Positions 15,951-24,687 are shown, counted from the stretch's first letter. The stretch: DNA of 45,193 bases from CAZFMJ01 sp964520045 (GCA_964520045.1 CAZFMJ010000015.1:1-45193), one strand, 5' to 3'. A program made the numbers and translations. The notes: generated by a model from the sequence alone, not told the origin.

Positions 15951-17138
15951 TTACGGCGGCGGAAGCTGGCCGGGGACTTCGCTCAACCGGTAAGGCTTTG
16001 AAACAAATCTGTTTATGTAATCCCCGTACCCCCACGTATCGCCCAGCTTAAGAGCCCGTTTATACGTGTTTACGGCAAGATCGCGCTTTCCCTTGATATC
16101 ATAGACCTGCGCCAGCCTGACCATCGCCCAGACGGCCCATCTGTTCGGCTCGGGCGAAGTCTGGAGAGTCTGCGCCGACTGATAAAAAAACTGTTCGGCC
16201 AAATCCCAGTCATGCTCGGCCAAATAGCTTGTGCCGAGCGCCAAAAGCACCCTTGGTCGATAGACGTCCTTATAAAAAGGCTCGCTTTTTTCTATGCGTT
16301 TCAAGAAATCCTTTGCTTCGGCTCTTACCTCGGCCCACTTTTTGTTTTCATATAATGAAACTATTTCGACAAAATGAAGCATGGGATGCTGGGGATATTT
16401 TTGCCTGAGCTCCTTCGACCATTTAAGAGCAAGCACGGGATTTGAATACTTACTGCCTGTCTGGGTAAATATCTCTATAAGCATAAGCTTGGCCGCGGTC
16501 GCATTAAAGCGCCCCTTTTCGCTGGCGGTATTGAGATATTCTATGCCTTTGTTGGGATTGCCCCGCAAAAACAGTTTTGCGAGTATCTTGACTATACCGG
16601 GAAGGGTGCCGGCATAATACTCATACATGCCCATGCCCAGATAACCGTCATAAAGCACGGGATTAAGCTCAACGGATTTTCTTGTATGATAGATCGCTTT
16701 TCTGCCGTCCAAATAAGAGCTTATCCATCTGTGCCTCATGAGCGACAGCCTGCTTCTGAGACCGTAAATTCCGCCGGCGCACAAATGGGCATAGGAATCA
16801 TCCGGATACTTTTTCAGCCATTGCTTGCTTTTGACAATGGATTCCTCGGTAAGCTTTGCGAACATCTCCGCAAGCTTGGGGTTGCTTTCTTCGTTTTCGT
16901 ATTCAAGCCTTGCCCACGCGGTCAGCGCTCTGCCGAAATATCCGTAAGGATGCCCCGGATACGTTTCCACAATGCCGTTAAACTCTTTCTCCGATTCCTC
17001 AAAATGAAGCGAATATATCCCCTCAAGGCCTTTCATTATCCGCGCGTCAAGGTCCTCGGAAAGTTCTTTTGAAACAGCGGAATGAGGATTTAAAATACAC
17101 GTCCCCGAAAACAAGCAAGCTAAAAATATTTTTTTCAT
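15951..17138 (-). CDS. exported TPR-repeat protein
   Basis: A 395-residue protein with an N-terminal signal peptide (MKKIFLACLFSGTCILNPHS) and several helical tetratricopeptide-like repeats: YPGHPYGYFGRALTAW, ELNPVLYDGYLGMGMYEYY, RPRVLLALGTSYLAEHDWD and AVWAMVRLAQVYDIKGKRD followed by AVNTYKRALKLG. TPR proteins act as periplasmic or outer-membrane scaffolds. It leads the run TPR, methyltransferase-GT2, GT39 and OPA transporter, suggesting envelope assembly (inference). The proline-rich C-terminus ends LPPP. Confidence 0.8.
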   Translation of the reverse strand: MKKIFLACLFSGTCILNPHSAVSKELSEDLDARIMKGLEGIYSLHFEESEKEFNGIVETYPGHPYGYFGRALTAWARLEYENEESNPKLAEMFAKLTEESIVKSKQWLKKYPDDSYAHLCAGGIYGLRSRLSLMRHRWISSYLDGRKAIYHTRKSVELNPVLYDGYLGMGMYEYYAGTLPGIVKILAKLFLRGNPNKGIEYLNTASEKGRFNATAAKLMLIEIFTQTGSKYSNPVLALKWSKELRQKYPQHPMLHFVEIVSLYENKKWAEVRAEAKDFLKRIEKSEPFYKDVYRPRVLLALGTSYLAEHDWDLAEQFFYQSAQTLQTSPEPNRWAVWAMVRLAQVYDIKGKRDLAVNTYKRALKLGDTWGYGDYINRFVSKPYRLSEVPGQLPPP

Positions 17139-17178
17139 ACTTTGCGGTCACTAAAATTGTTTAGCCTCAACAGCGACG

Positions 17179-17275
17179 GTAAAAGGTAGACGGAAAACGG
17201 CAGACGGCAAAAGTCACAACAAATCTTATTTCCCTCCCTTCCATTTACTCTTTTCCGTCTGCCTTCTTCTTCCTT
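17179..17275. repeat. inverted pair of 7-nt-period arrays
   Basis: Five exact-period heptamers GTAAAAG, GTAGACG, GAAAACG, GCAGACG and GCAAAAG lie at 17179-17213. CCATTTA, CTCTTTT, CCGTCTG, CCTTCTT and CTTCCTT lie at 17241-17275, which on the other strand give the same word types (CAGACGG). This pair fills the gap between serS and the TPR gene. Confidence 0.75.
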
Positions 17276-17292
17276 TTTTACAGCCTAAGCGG

Positions 17293-18579
17293 TTATTTTA
17301 TTGCGTCAACTCCGGCATAGGGCTTCAGGGCTTCCGGTATCATCACGGAACCGTCATTATTCTGGTAATTCTCAAGAATAGCGGCGAACGTCCTTCCTAC
17401 GGCGATACCGCTTCCGTTAAGAGTATGAACGAATTCAGGCGGACCGCCCGCATTGCGCTTAAACCGCGTGTTCATTCTTCTTGACTGGAAATCCCAGCAG
17501 TTTGAACAGGATGATATCTCCCTGAATTTATTTTCACCCGGCATCCACACTTCAAGGTCGTACGTTTTGCATGAGGCGAATCCCAAATCTCCGGAGCATA
17601 ATTCCAATACCCTGTAAGGCAGGTTAAGCTTTCTGAGTATTGTCTCCGCATCGCCGGTAAGCTTTTCCAAAGCGTTCATGGAATCCTCTGGTTTTGTCAG
17701 CCAGACCAGTTCCACCTTATTGAACTGATGGTTTCGGATAAGCCCGCGCGTATCCTTTCCGTAAGACCCCGCCTCCTGGCGGAAACACGCGGTATACGCG
17801 CAATATTTGAAAGGAAGTTCATTTTCCTTCAGCACCGACTCCCTATGCATATTCGTGACGGGAACTTCCGCCGTAGGTATGAGGTACATGGGGATGTCTC
17901 CCTGCACCTTATAAAGATCATCTTCAAATTTCGGGAGCTGTCCGGTGCCGGTCATAGTCTGGGCGGAGACAAGAAAAGGCGGAAAGATCTCGGTGTATCC
18001 ATGTTCTTTAATATGGATATCCAGCATGAAATTCACAAGAGCTCTCTCCAATAAGGCGCCCGAGCCTTTAAGAAGCGCGAACCTTGAACCGGAGATTTTA
18101 CCCGCACTTTCAAAATCAAGAATTCCGAGTTTTTCGCCCACGGTCTGATGGTCCAAAGGCTTGAAAGAAAATTGTTTCCTGCCGGAAACGTCCTCTCTTA
18201 TCACGCGGTTTTCTTCCGGCGAAAGACCTTTTATTACCGACGGATGTGGAATATTAGGCAGGCCGAGCGATAAAAAATCTATCTCTTTTTTTAACGCGGA
18301 AAGTTCCTCTTCCTTGCCTTTGAGCGCCGCTTTTAATTGCTCGGCTTCTCGCGAGACATCCGCCAAAACCGTTTTTTCCCCGCCGCTTTTAGCCCTGCCT
18401 ATTTTTGCGGAGATTTCATTGTGCTTTGACCTTATATTTTCCGTCTCCGTCAAAAGCGATTTATATTTTTTATCTTTGGCTGTAAGCTCTTCCAGCGCCG
18501 GAAGATAACGGCCGCCCCTGTCTTTTATCCCCTGTATGACCTTGTCGGCGCCGGAGCGTATCAGTTTTATATCGATCAT
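17293..18579 (-). CDS. serS: seryl-tRNA synthetase
   Basis: A 428-residue class II synthetase charging tRNA-Ser with serine. The N-terminal about 100 residues are a long helical coiled-coil arm (LTAKDKKYKSLL to EELSALKKEID). Catalytic elements are TAEVPVTN, the motif 2 region ACFRQEAGSYGKDTRGLIR, DLGFASCKTYDLEVWMPGE and the motif 3 region LNGSGIAVGRTFAAILENY. Length is usual (about 425). The start ATG overlaps the TGA of the upstream secreted-protein gene, so serS is the last gene of a translationally coupled cheY-cheC-secreted-serS group, an unusual setting. Confidence 0.96.
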   Translation of the reverse strand: MIDIKLIRSGADKVIQGIKDRGGRYLPALEELTAKDKKYKSLLTETENIRSKHNEISAKIGRAKSGGEKTVLADVSREAEQLKAALKGKEEELSALKKEIDFLSLGLPNIPHPSVIKGLSPEENRVIREDVSGRKQFSFKPLDHQTVGEKLGILDFESAGKISGSRFALLKGSGALLERALVNFMLDIHIKEHGYTEIFPPFLVSAQTMTGTGQLPKFEDDLYKVQGDIPMYLIPTAEVPVTNMHRESVLKENELPFKYCAYTACFRQEAGSYGKDTRGLIRNHQFNKVELVWLTKPEDSMNALEKLTGDAETILRKLNLPYRVLELCSGDLGFASCKTYDLEVWMPGENKFREISSCSNCWDFQSRRMNTRFKRNAGGPPEFVHTLNGSGIAVGRTFAAILENYQNNDGSVMIPEALKPYAGVDAIK

Positions 18580-19100
18580 TGCTTTTTTTCTTCGATTACA
18601 GAGATAACGGATTCCACCACGCTTTTCTCAAGATTATCTCCCAAACGCGGCTCGGCCATTATCTGCACCTTAAAAGCATCGGGCCAGAAACCGGTTCCGC
18701 GCAGCCTTTTTAGATTACCCTGCAGATCAATATGGGGAATCGCCACATCCAAGGCCTGGGCAGGTTTTATTTTAGGCACCCTGCGCTGCTCTACCCAAAA
18801 CGGCACGGCCCACACCCCCTGTGTTCCGGGCTGGTCCACGGGCGCCAGATGCATGCTCACGGCGCATCTTATAACGCTGCCTTCTATGGGCTTGCCGCTT
18901 CTGTTGGCCACCGACACAAGAATACGCATATGCCCCGGAGACTGGTTAAGATAACCCTGTTTCCATTCCGAAATTGTTATATATGAGGTTTTTTTACCCG
19001 GGCTTTCCTGCAGGGGGACCTGCCATTTAATCTCCGCTATGTCCGGCCCCGCCGATGCGCAGGAAACCGCCAGAAATAGAATTATCGCGGATAATTTCAT
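18576..19100 (-). CDS. exported protein of unknown function
   Basis: A 174-residue protein with a signal peptide (MKLSAIILFLAVSCASAGPD). The rest is beta-rich (YITISEWKQGYLN, then MRILVSVANRSGKPIEGSVI) and resembles an immunoglobulin-like or FxLYD-type extracytoplasmic fold. I do not recognise a named family. It overlaps both neighbours by 4 bp (cheC upstream, serS downstream), so its expression is tied to theirs. Confidence 0.6.
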   Translation of the reverse strand: MKLSAIILFLAVSCASAGPDIAEIKWQVPLQESPGKKTSYITISEWKQGYLNQSPGHMRILVSVANRSGKPIEGSVIRCAVSMHLAPVDQPGTQGVWAVPFWVEQRRVPKIKPAQALDVAIPHIDLQGNLKRLRGTGFWPDAFKVQIMAEPRLGDNLEKSVVESVISVIEEKKQ

Positions 19101-19714
19101 GCTTTTTTGTTTAAAATTTTATCAAGAGCTGTTAACGCTTCCTCAGGGAAAAACGCAAAGAACTCTCCGCAGGCATGGCCTTCTTCACAGTTAAATTTGA
19201 GCTCTGCGGTAAATATTTCCTCGAACTTAACCGGCATCGTCGTTAAAAGGACGTCGATAAGATCGGGCTTTGTGCCCTGAAGACATCTCGGCGCCGAGGG
19301 CATAAGCACGGTATTAAGCATATTCGCCAAAGCTCCGATGAAAGAATTGACTATTATATTTCCAAACTCGGCTATTACAAGTTCCTCAACGTGGTTAAGC
19401 CGGTTGAGTTTCGCATATGACTGCCCCACAAAAGATCTGGAAATAGTGCCGATGTCGTCAGCCGAAAAACTCAGCACAACGGTTATCGGAATATCGCCGG
19501 CGACGTCAAAAAAAACGCCGGCGGCCGTCTCTCGTCCGCCTTTGTATAATTTAGCCAATCCGCCGGCCGGATGCCAGTTTAAATTAGAACAGGCCACGCT
19601 CCACCGGCTTGGCGTTATCTTTACAAGACCGGCCACGGTTTTATCAATGCTTTTCAAAACAACGTCGCGCCAAAGGAGATTATTTTTTATTGATAAAAAT
19701 TTATCGCCGATCAT
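19097..19714 (-). CDS. CheC/CheX-like CheY-P phosphatase domain protein
   Basis: A 205-residue protein with one copy of the CheC/CheX/FliY active-site pattern E-x2-N-x22-P: Glu116 and Asn119 in IAEFGNIIVNSF, with Pro142 at exactly the expected spacing. CheC has two such motifs and CheX one; only one is visible here. The family dephosphorylates CheY-P. The gene overlaps the CheY-like gene by 4 bp, so that regulator is the probable substrate (inference). No receptor, CheA or CheW gene is in the window. Confidence 0.75.
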   Translation of the reverse strand: MIGDKFLSIKNNLLWRDVVLKSIDKTVAGLVKITPSRWSVACSNLNWHPAGGLAKLYKGGRETAAGVFFDVAGDIPITVVLSFSADDIGTISRSFVGQSYAKLNRLNHVEELVIAEFGNIIVNSFIGALANMLNTVLMPSAPRCLQGTKPDLIDVLLTTMPVKFEEIFTAELKFNCEEGHACGEFFAFFPEEALTALDKILNKKA

Positions 19715-20070
19715 TTAAGCGCCTCAAACACGGCGGCGTCCAATTCCGCCTTGCTGAAGGGCTTATGCAGAACGCGCTTCACGCCCAATTTTAAAATCTG
19801 CGAATCCAGGGCATCCTGGGTAACCGCCGTAATTACCAATACCCTCACATCCTCATCTATCATGCGTATTTTTTTAAGAAGTTCCAATCCGGACATATCG
19901 GGCAGAATTACATCTATAACCACCAAATCAGGACGCGCAGAGGAAAACAAGGACAGGCCTTCGGCGGCGTTCGTAGCATCCCCCGTTATAACATGTCCCG
20001 ATTGTTCCAGAATTTCTTTTATCAGGATTCTGATAAGCAGTGAATCGTCTACGATAAGAACCCGCGCCAT
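19711..20070 (-). CDS. single-domain CheY-like response regulator
   Basis: A 119-residue stand-alone receiver domain. The acidic pair is at Asp8-Asp9 (LIVDDS), the phosphoacceptor is Asp53 in VVIDVILPDMSGLELL, the conserved Thr is in VLVITAVT and the Lys in LHKPFSKAEL. There is no output domain, so it acts by protein contact. It is the first gene of a four-gene coupled operon; a 32-bp palindrome overlaps its predicted start site. Confidence 0.9.
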   Translation of the reverse strand: MARVLIVDDSLLIRILIKEILEQSGHVITGDATNAAEGLSLFSSARPDLVVIDVILPDMSGLELLKKIRMIDEDVRVLVITAVTQDALDSQILKLGVKRVLHKPFSKAELDAAVFEALK

Positions 20071-20144
20071 TTTTCACCGTCCGATATTGCGGATTTAGGG
20101 GGTATAACGAGATTCGGAGAACGAACCGACCCGACAACCGCAAC

Positions 20145-20184
20145 TACAGCCTGTTTGATATATCACACTGGCTGTAAAATTATA
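20145..20184 (-). promoter_or_regulatory. cheY-operon promoter with overlapping 32-bp palindromic operator
   Basis: On the minus strand a TATAAT lies at 20184-20179. Just downstream, overlapping the expected start site, is a near-perfect palindrome at 20145-20176. Its arms are TACAGCC and GGCTGTA and its centre is TGATATATCA; only two position pairs in 32 bp do not match. Such symmetry is typical of a dimeric or tetrameric repressor site. A candidate -35 (TTGAGT) has a long 19-bp spacer. No regulator gene adjoins it. Confidence 0.6.
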
Positions 20185-20228
20185 CGACCTCGGAATCTTA
20201 ATTACTCAACTATGACCGTTTTTAAGAA

Positions 20229-20294
20229 AGATGGCAGAAGTACGAGGGAAGAAGGCAATAAAGCGGTTTTATTTTACCGTTTACCATCTACCCC
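20229..20294. repeat. inverted pair of 7-nt-period arrays
   Basis: AGATGGC, AGAAGTA, CGAGGGA, AGAAGGC and AATAAAG occupy 20229-20263. TTTTATT, TTACCGT, TTACCAT and CTACCCC occupy 20267-20294, again with period 7 and opposite word polarity. It lies between the cheY promoter region and the ahcY stop. Confidence 0.65.
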
Positions 20295-20320
20295 GACATG
20301 ACCGCAAAAGCGGTCACTAG

Positions 20321-21613
20321 TTACGTGCCGGATTGCCAGCTGCTGAGATATTTTTTCTGTTCAGCCGTCAGCTTGTCTATATATATCTTCATCGTCTTAA
20401 GCTTAAGCATCGCTATGCGCGAATCGATATCCATCGGAACCCTATAAACCCTTTTTTCCATGGCTGCGCCGTGTTTGGCGATATACTCAGCGGACAGCGA
20501 TTGATTGGCGAAAGACATGTCCATAACGCTTGCGGGATGGCCCTCCGCGGAAGCCAGATTTATAAGCCTTCCTCCCGCCAGAAGATAAAGTTTTTTATCT
20601 CCGGCAAGAGTATATTCTTCCACAAAAGGCCTGACCTCTCTGGAAGATTTTGAGATCGACTTAAGGCCGTCTATGTTTATTTCCACGTTGAAATGCCCTG
20701 AATTGGCTATTATGGCCCCGCTTTTCATCATCTTGAAATGCTTGGTATCGATAACATTAATATCGCCGGTCAAGGTCAGGAAAAGATCGCCGTATTTGCA
20801 GGCCTGCTTCATCGGCATGACCCAGAATCCGTCCATGCTGGCTTCAAGCGCTTTAAGATTGTCCACCTCCGTCACAATTACTCTGGCGCCCATGCCGTGG
20901 GCTCTCATTGCAACCCCGCGGCCGCACCAGCCGTAACCCAAAACAACGACCGTCTTGCCGGCCAGCAGGAAATTGGTGCACCGCAGAACGCCGTCCAGAG
21001 TGGATTGCCCCGTGCCGTAGCGGTTGTCGAACATATGTTTTGTAAAAGCATCGTTCACCGCAATGACCGGATATTTCAGGGCATTATCTTTCTCCATGGC
21101 GCGCAGCCGTATAACGCCGGTCGTGGTTTCTTCCGTGCCGCCGAGAATATGCATGGAAGAATTCCATTTTTGATGCACAGTGGAAATTACGTCGGCGCCG
21201 TCATCCATTGTTATATGAGGATTTGCGTCTATGGCGGCCTGTATATGCCTGTAATAGGTTTGCTTATCCTCGCCCTTTATGGCAAATACGGAAATACCGT
21301 CATGTTTTACAAGGCTTGCGGCCACTTCATCCTGAGTGCTCAAAGGATTAGACGCGCACAACACGACCTTAGCGCCTCCGGCCTGCAATGTCTGCATCAG
21401 ATTCGCGGTTTCGGAAGTCACATGCAGGCACGCGCTGACAGTCAAGCCCGAAAGCGGTTTTTCCTTTTTAAACCGCTCGCATATGCTGGATAAAACGGGC
21501 ATATCCCGCCTCGCCCACTCTATCTTCTTTCGGCCTGCCTGCGCCAAAGTGATGTCTTTTACATGATATCTGCACTGCTGTGATTGTTTCATGGGTTTTG
21601 TCTGAACCTGCAT
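20321..21613 (-). CDS. ahcY: adenosylhomocysteinase
   Basis: A 430-residue NAD-dependent enzyme that hydrolyses S-adenosylhomocysteine to homocysteine and adenosine, removing the inhibitory by-product of methyl transfer. Motifs are LTVSACLHVTSETANLM near the N-terminus, EETTTGVIRL, VNDAFTKHMFDNRYGTGQS and the Rossmann motif TVVVLGYGWCGRGVAMRA; the C-terminus is typical (PMDIDSRIAMLKL). The ATG at 21613 is chosen because GGGGGAG lies 6 bp upstream; the frame extends further but runs into metK. The start is 17 bp from the metK stop, forming a metK-ahcY operon. Confidence 0.95.
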   Translation of the reverse strand: MQVQTKPMKQSQQCRYHVKDITLAQAGRKKIEWARRDMPVLSSICERFKKEKPLSGLTVSACLHVTSETANLMQTLQAGGAKVVLCASNPLSTQDEVAASLVKHDGISVFAIKGEDKQTYYRHIQAAIDANPHITMDDGADVISTVHQKWNSSMHILGGTEETTTGVIRLRAMEKDNALKYPVIAVNDAFTKHMFDNRYGTGQSTLDGVLRCTNFLLAGKTVVVLGYGWCGRGVAMRAHGMGARVIVTEVDNLKALEASMDGFWVMPMKQACKYGDLFLTLTGDINVIDTKHFKMMKSGAIIANSGHFNVEINIDGLKSISKSSREVRPFVEEYTLAGDKKLYLLAGGRLINLASAEGHPASVMDMSFANQSLSAEYIAKHGAAMEKRVYRVPMDIDSRIAMLKLKTMKIYIDKLTAEQKKYLSSWQSGT

Positions 21614-21630
21614 ATAACTCCCCCTTAATT

Positions 21631-22836
21631 TTAGGCCGTCACAAGTTTTTTGGACGCCGATGTTTTGCCCAGGATTTCCTGTTTCAATACGGACGCCTTG
21701 TCGGTTTTTTCCCATGCAAAAGAAGCTTCCGTCCTGCCGAAATGGCCGTATGAAGCGGTTTTTCTGTATATAGGCCTTCTCAGTTTGAAGGTATTTATTA
21801 TGCCGCGCGGAGTGAAATCAAAATGCTTTCTGATCAGAGCGCATATCCTCGTATCTTCCGTAATACCGGTGCCGTGCGTGTCGACGTACAGGCCTACGGG
21901 CTGGACAACGCCTATCGCATAGGCGACCTGAATGGTGCATTCTTCCGCAAGGCCCGCGGCCACGATGTTCTTGGCCGCATATCTGGCCATATACGCCGCG
22001 GAGCGGTCCACCTTCGTGCAGTCCTTTCCCGAAAACGCTCCGCCGCCGTGAGGGGTCCTTCCGCCGTAAGTGTCGACTATTATTTTCCTGCCGGTCATGC
22101 CAGTGTCAGACTGGGGGCCGCCTATCACGAATTTGCCGGTGGGATTAATGAAAAACTTCGTGTTTGAATCTATGAGCCTTTTTGTCAGCACCGGCCTGAC
22201 CACGGCGTCGATAATCTCGTTTCTGGATTTTTCCGTTATGTTATTTCCGGTTTTATCCAGGATTTCATCCGTATGCTGGCTTGACACCACCACGGTGTCC
22301 ACTCTCAACGGCCTGCCGTCCAGATATTCAACGGTAACCTGGCTTTTTCCGTCAGGCCCGAGATAAGGCAGCGTCCCGCTCTTGCGCACCTGCGCCAGCC
22401 GCATGGACAATTTATGGGCAAGGCTTATGGGAAGAGGCATAAGCTCCGGCGTTTCGCGGCAGGCATAGCCCACCATCAGCCCCTGATCCCCGGCTCCCCC
22501 CGTGTCAACTCCCTGCGCGATATCGGGAGACTGCCGGCCTATGACGTTCAAAACCGCGCATGTTTCATAATTAAACCCGTATTTGCTGTCGGTATACCCG
22601 ATTTCTCTCACGACCCTGCGCACAAGCTCGTCTACATCCACATAAGTTTTGGTGGTTATTTCGCCTCCGACTATAACAAGCCCTCTTGTTATAAAAGTTT
22701 CGCAGGCTACCCGGCCGGCGGGATCCTGCGCCATTATCGTATCCAGCACCGCGTCAGATATCTGGTCGCAGACCTTGTCGGGATGTCCCTCGGTTACGGA
22801 CTCTGATGTCACAAAACATTTTCCTTTGAGTATCAT
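21631..22836 (-). CDS. metK: S-adenosylmethionine synthetase
   Basis: A 401-residue enzyme making SAM from methionine and ATP. Signatures are TSESVTEGHPDKVCDQISDAVLD at the N-terminus (split: the catalytic His is in EGHPDK), GAGDQGLMVGYA, and the P-loop-like GGGAFSGKDCTKVDRSAAY. Length is usual (about 390-400). The ATG at 22836 is preceded by GGGAGGAACA. It leads the metK-ahcY operon; its leader contains two competing stems (22864-22905). No SAM riboswitch that I recognise is present. Confidence 0.96.
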   Translation of the reverse strand: MILKGKCFVTSESVTEGHPDKVCDQISDAVLDTIMAQDPAGRVACETFITRGLVIVGGEITTKTYVDVDELVRRVVREIGYTDSKYGFNYETCAVLNVIGRQSPDIAQGVDTGGAGDQGLMVGYACRETPELMPLPISLAHKLSMRLAQVRKSGTLPYLGPDGKSQVTVEYLDGRPLRVDTVVVSSQHTDEILDKTGNNITEKSRNEIIDAVVRPVLTKRLIDSNTKFFINPTGKFVIGGPQSDTGMTGRKIIVDTYGGRTPHGGGAFSGKDCTKVDRSAAYMARYAAKNIVAAGLAEECTIQVAYAIGVVQPVGLYVDTHGTGITEDTRICALIRKHFDFTPRGIINTFKLRRPIYRKTASYGHFGRTEASFAWEKTDKASVLKQEILGKTSASKKLVTA

Positions 22837-22863
22837 TGTTCCTCCCTTTCATGCATTAGAGCC

Positions 22864-22905
22864 GGCGCAATTTTCTTAAACATTCGCGCCAAAAAATATG
22901 TTTAA
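22864..22905 (-). promoter_or_regulatory. metK leader with two mutually exclusive stems
   Basis: In the order of minus-strand transcription, TTAAACAT (22905-22898) can pair with ATGTTTAA (22883-22876). Alternatively GGCGCGAA (22890-22883) can pair with TTGCGCC (22870-22864), with one bulged base. The loop of the second stem contains one arm of the first, so they compete. The ribosome site is about 20 bp further on. This is an attenuator-like arrangement, but pairing is judged by eye only. Confidence 0.35.
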
Positions 22906-22972
22906 AAAAATTTCCAACCCTGATTTTTATTATCCTGAAATAATGATAGCAATTTTTCAGGACGATTGGACA

Positions 22973-23003
22973 GTCCCATTCCTTCCTTAAAAGCTTTGGA
23001 CAG
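22973..23003 (+). repeat. shortened relative of the double-hairpin repeat
   Basis: GTCCCATTCCTTCCTTAAAA followed by a TTTGGACAGA end matches the outer parts of the element at 497-565 with the middle removed. It lies between the divergent metK and epimerase genes. Confidence 0.5.
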
Positions 23004-23038
23004 AGACACGGACATAAATTGTTATAATAAGGAACGGC

Positions 23039-24046
23039 ATGAAAATACTTATTTTGGGCGGCACAAGATTTTTCGGAAAGGAACTGGCTGTTTCCTGCAG
23101 TAAAAAAAACTGCGCGGTCACGGTATTTTCCAGAAAATGTCCCATAGACGGACTGCCGCCTGAAATAAAACAGACGCGGGGAGACAGAGGGCTCAAACAG
23201 GATCTCCTGCGGATGTCTCTGGGCACGTGGGATATAGTCGTAGACAATATCTGCTCCGGCGCCGATGAGGCCGAAGCCGCCGTGGAGGCCTTTTCCGGCA
23301 GAACGGGGCTTTGGCTGTTCACCAGTTCCTCGGAGATTTACCGCGTGCTGAAAGGCGCGGCGTCTCCCTTCCGGGAAATACATGCCGACACGCTGGAGGA
23401 AGACCGCGCGAAGCGCGCCTCCGGCGGATGCGGCTATGCATTCGGGAAAAGAGCGGCGGAAAAAATTTTTCTTTCCGCCTGCGCCGAAAAAAAATTCCCC
23501 GCCTGCATACTGCGGCTTCCGGCGGTCATAGGCCCGGACGACCCGACGTTAAGGGCATATTCCTATTGGCTGAGGATAGCGGACGGCAGCCCCCTGCTTC
23601 TTCCGGGTTATGCTTCAAAACAGAGATTTATCTCCAGCGCGGACGCGGTTAACGCCGTTGAAACCGCTGCATACTCGAAACATTCAAAAAGCAATGTGTT
23701 TAATTTCGGGGATTCGCGGGTCTTAACTTTGTCCGACTGGGTGGACATCTCCGCGGAAATAATGGGCAGGAAGGCCGAGAAAATACCCGTTTCATGGGAC
23801 TGGCTTGAGAAAAGAAACATATCCGCGGATTTTTCCCCTTATTCCTGCGTTTCGGACCAGGTCATAGACATATCAAAAGCGGAGCGGGAATTTAACTGGA
23901 CATCCGAACCCCTGCAAAGCTGGATGAAAAGATCCATAGACTGTTTTTTTTCGCAATATGCGGGCCCCCGCCCCGAAAATTACTCCGGCAGAAAAAAAGA
24001 GCTGGAAATCATCGCGGAATTACAGAGGGAGGCTATATATATATGA
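23039..24046 (+). CDS. NAD-dependent epimerase/dehydratase family protein
   Basis: A 335-residue extended SDR protein. The N-terminal nucleotide-binding motif is LILGGTRFFGKELA; the catalytic region has LFTSSSEIY and, instead of a classic YxxxK, GCGYAFGKRAAEKIF (Tyr and Lys in Y-x3-K spacing). LRLPAVIGPDD and FISSADAV are also typical. Substrates of this branch are nucleotide sugars or similar. The start ATG has AAGGA 5 bp upstream. It overlaps the next gene by 4 bp. A TATAAT at 23023-23028 lies only 10 bp before the ATG. Confidence 0.8.
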   Translation: MKILILGGTRFFGKELAVSCSKKNCAVTVFSRKCPIDGLPPEIKQTRGDRGLKQDLLRMSLGTWDIVVDNICSGADEAEAAVEAFSGRTGLWLFTSSSEIYRVLKGAASPFREIHADTLEEDRAKRASGGCGYAFGKRAAEKIFLSACAEKKFPACILRLPAVIGPDDPTLRAYSYWLRIADGSPLLLPGYASKQRFISSADAVNAVETAAYSKHSKSNVFNFGDSRVLTLSDWVDISAEIMGRKAEKIPVSWDWLEKRNISADFSPYSCVSDQVIDISKAEREFNWTSEPLQSWMKRSIDCFFSQYAGPRPENYSGRKKELEIIAELQREAIYI

Positions 24047-24687
24047 CCGCATTTCCATTAAAACCCGTCATACGCAAAGACGCGGCAGAAAAAGCCGGAA
24101 AGATCAAAATTCTGCTGATGGACGTAGACGGAGTCCTGACCGACGGAAAAATGTATTATCTGCCGGGCAGAGGCGGCGGCATGGTCGAGGTAAAAGCGTT
24201 CCATTCTTTGGACGGAATCGGGCTCAGACTGCTTAAACAGTTCGGCATTATGACCGGGGTTATTTCCGGAAGAGAATCCCCCTCTACGGAACGCCGGGCC
24301 AAAATGCTGAGAATGAATTATGTTTATCAGGGGTTTCTCTCAAAACTTAAGCCGCTTGAAGAAATACTGGCGGACGCCGGCCTTAAACCGCATGAAGCCG
24401 CGTATATAGGCGACGATTGGACGGATATACCCGTGCTCAAACGGGCGGGCTTTGCATGCGCTCCCTGCAATGCCCTTGAAGAAGTGAAAACAGCTTCGGA
24501 TTTTGTTACGATAAAGGAAGGAGGCGGCGGCGCCGTAAGAGAAGTATGCGATTTCATACTGAAAAGCCAGGGCAGATGGAAAGAAATAATGGATTTGGTA
24601 GAATCTGCCGTATGGGCTCCTCTTGCGAAAGAGGAAATCAAAATAGTCAGCAGATCTTCTGCTATGAACATAAAGGAGAAAAAATGA
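24043..24687 (+). CDS. KdsC-like HAD phosphatase
   Basis: A 214-residue C0-type HAD phosphatase. The nucleophile motif is LMDVDGVLTDG (Asp27 and Asp29), followed by FHSLDGIGLRLLKQFGI, GVISGRESPSTERRAKML and YIGDDWTDIPVLKRAGF, all typical of 3-deoxy-D-manno-octulosonate-8-phosphate phosphatase. This enzyme frees KDO for LPS, implying an outer membrane. The protein is about 40 residues longer than usual, with an extra C-terminal tail (MDLVESAVWAPLAKEEIK). It overlaps both neighbours by 4 bp (ATGA). Confidence 0.8.
   Translation: MTAFPLKPVIRKDAAEKAGKIKILLMDVDGVLTDGKMYYLPGRGGGMVEVKAFHSLDGIGLRLLKQFGIMTGVISGRESPSTERRAKMLRMNYVYQGFLSKLKPLEEILADAGLKPHEAAYIGDDWTDIPVLKRAGFACAPCNALEEVKTASDFVTIKEGGGGAVREVCDFILKSQGRWKEIMDLVESAVWAPLAKEEIKIVSRSSAMNIKEKK

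Noticed and set aside
22837..23038. SAM riboswitch upstream of metK
   Set aside because: None of the conserved SAM-I, SAM-II or SAM-IV core words are visible; only competing stems were seen.
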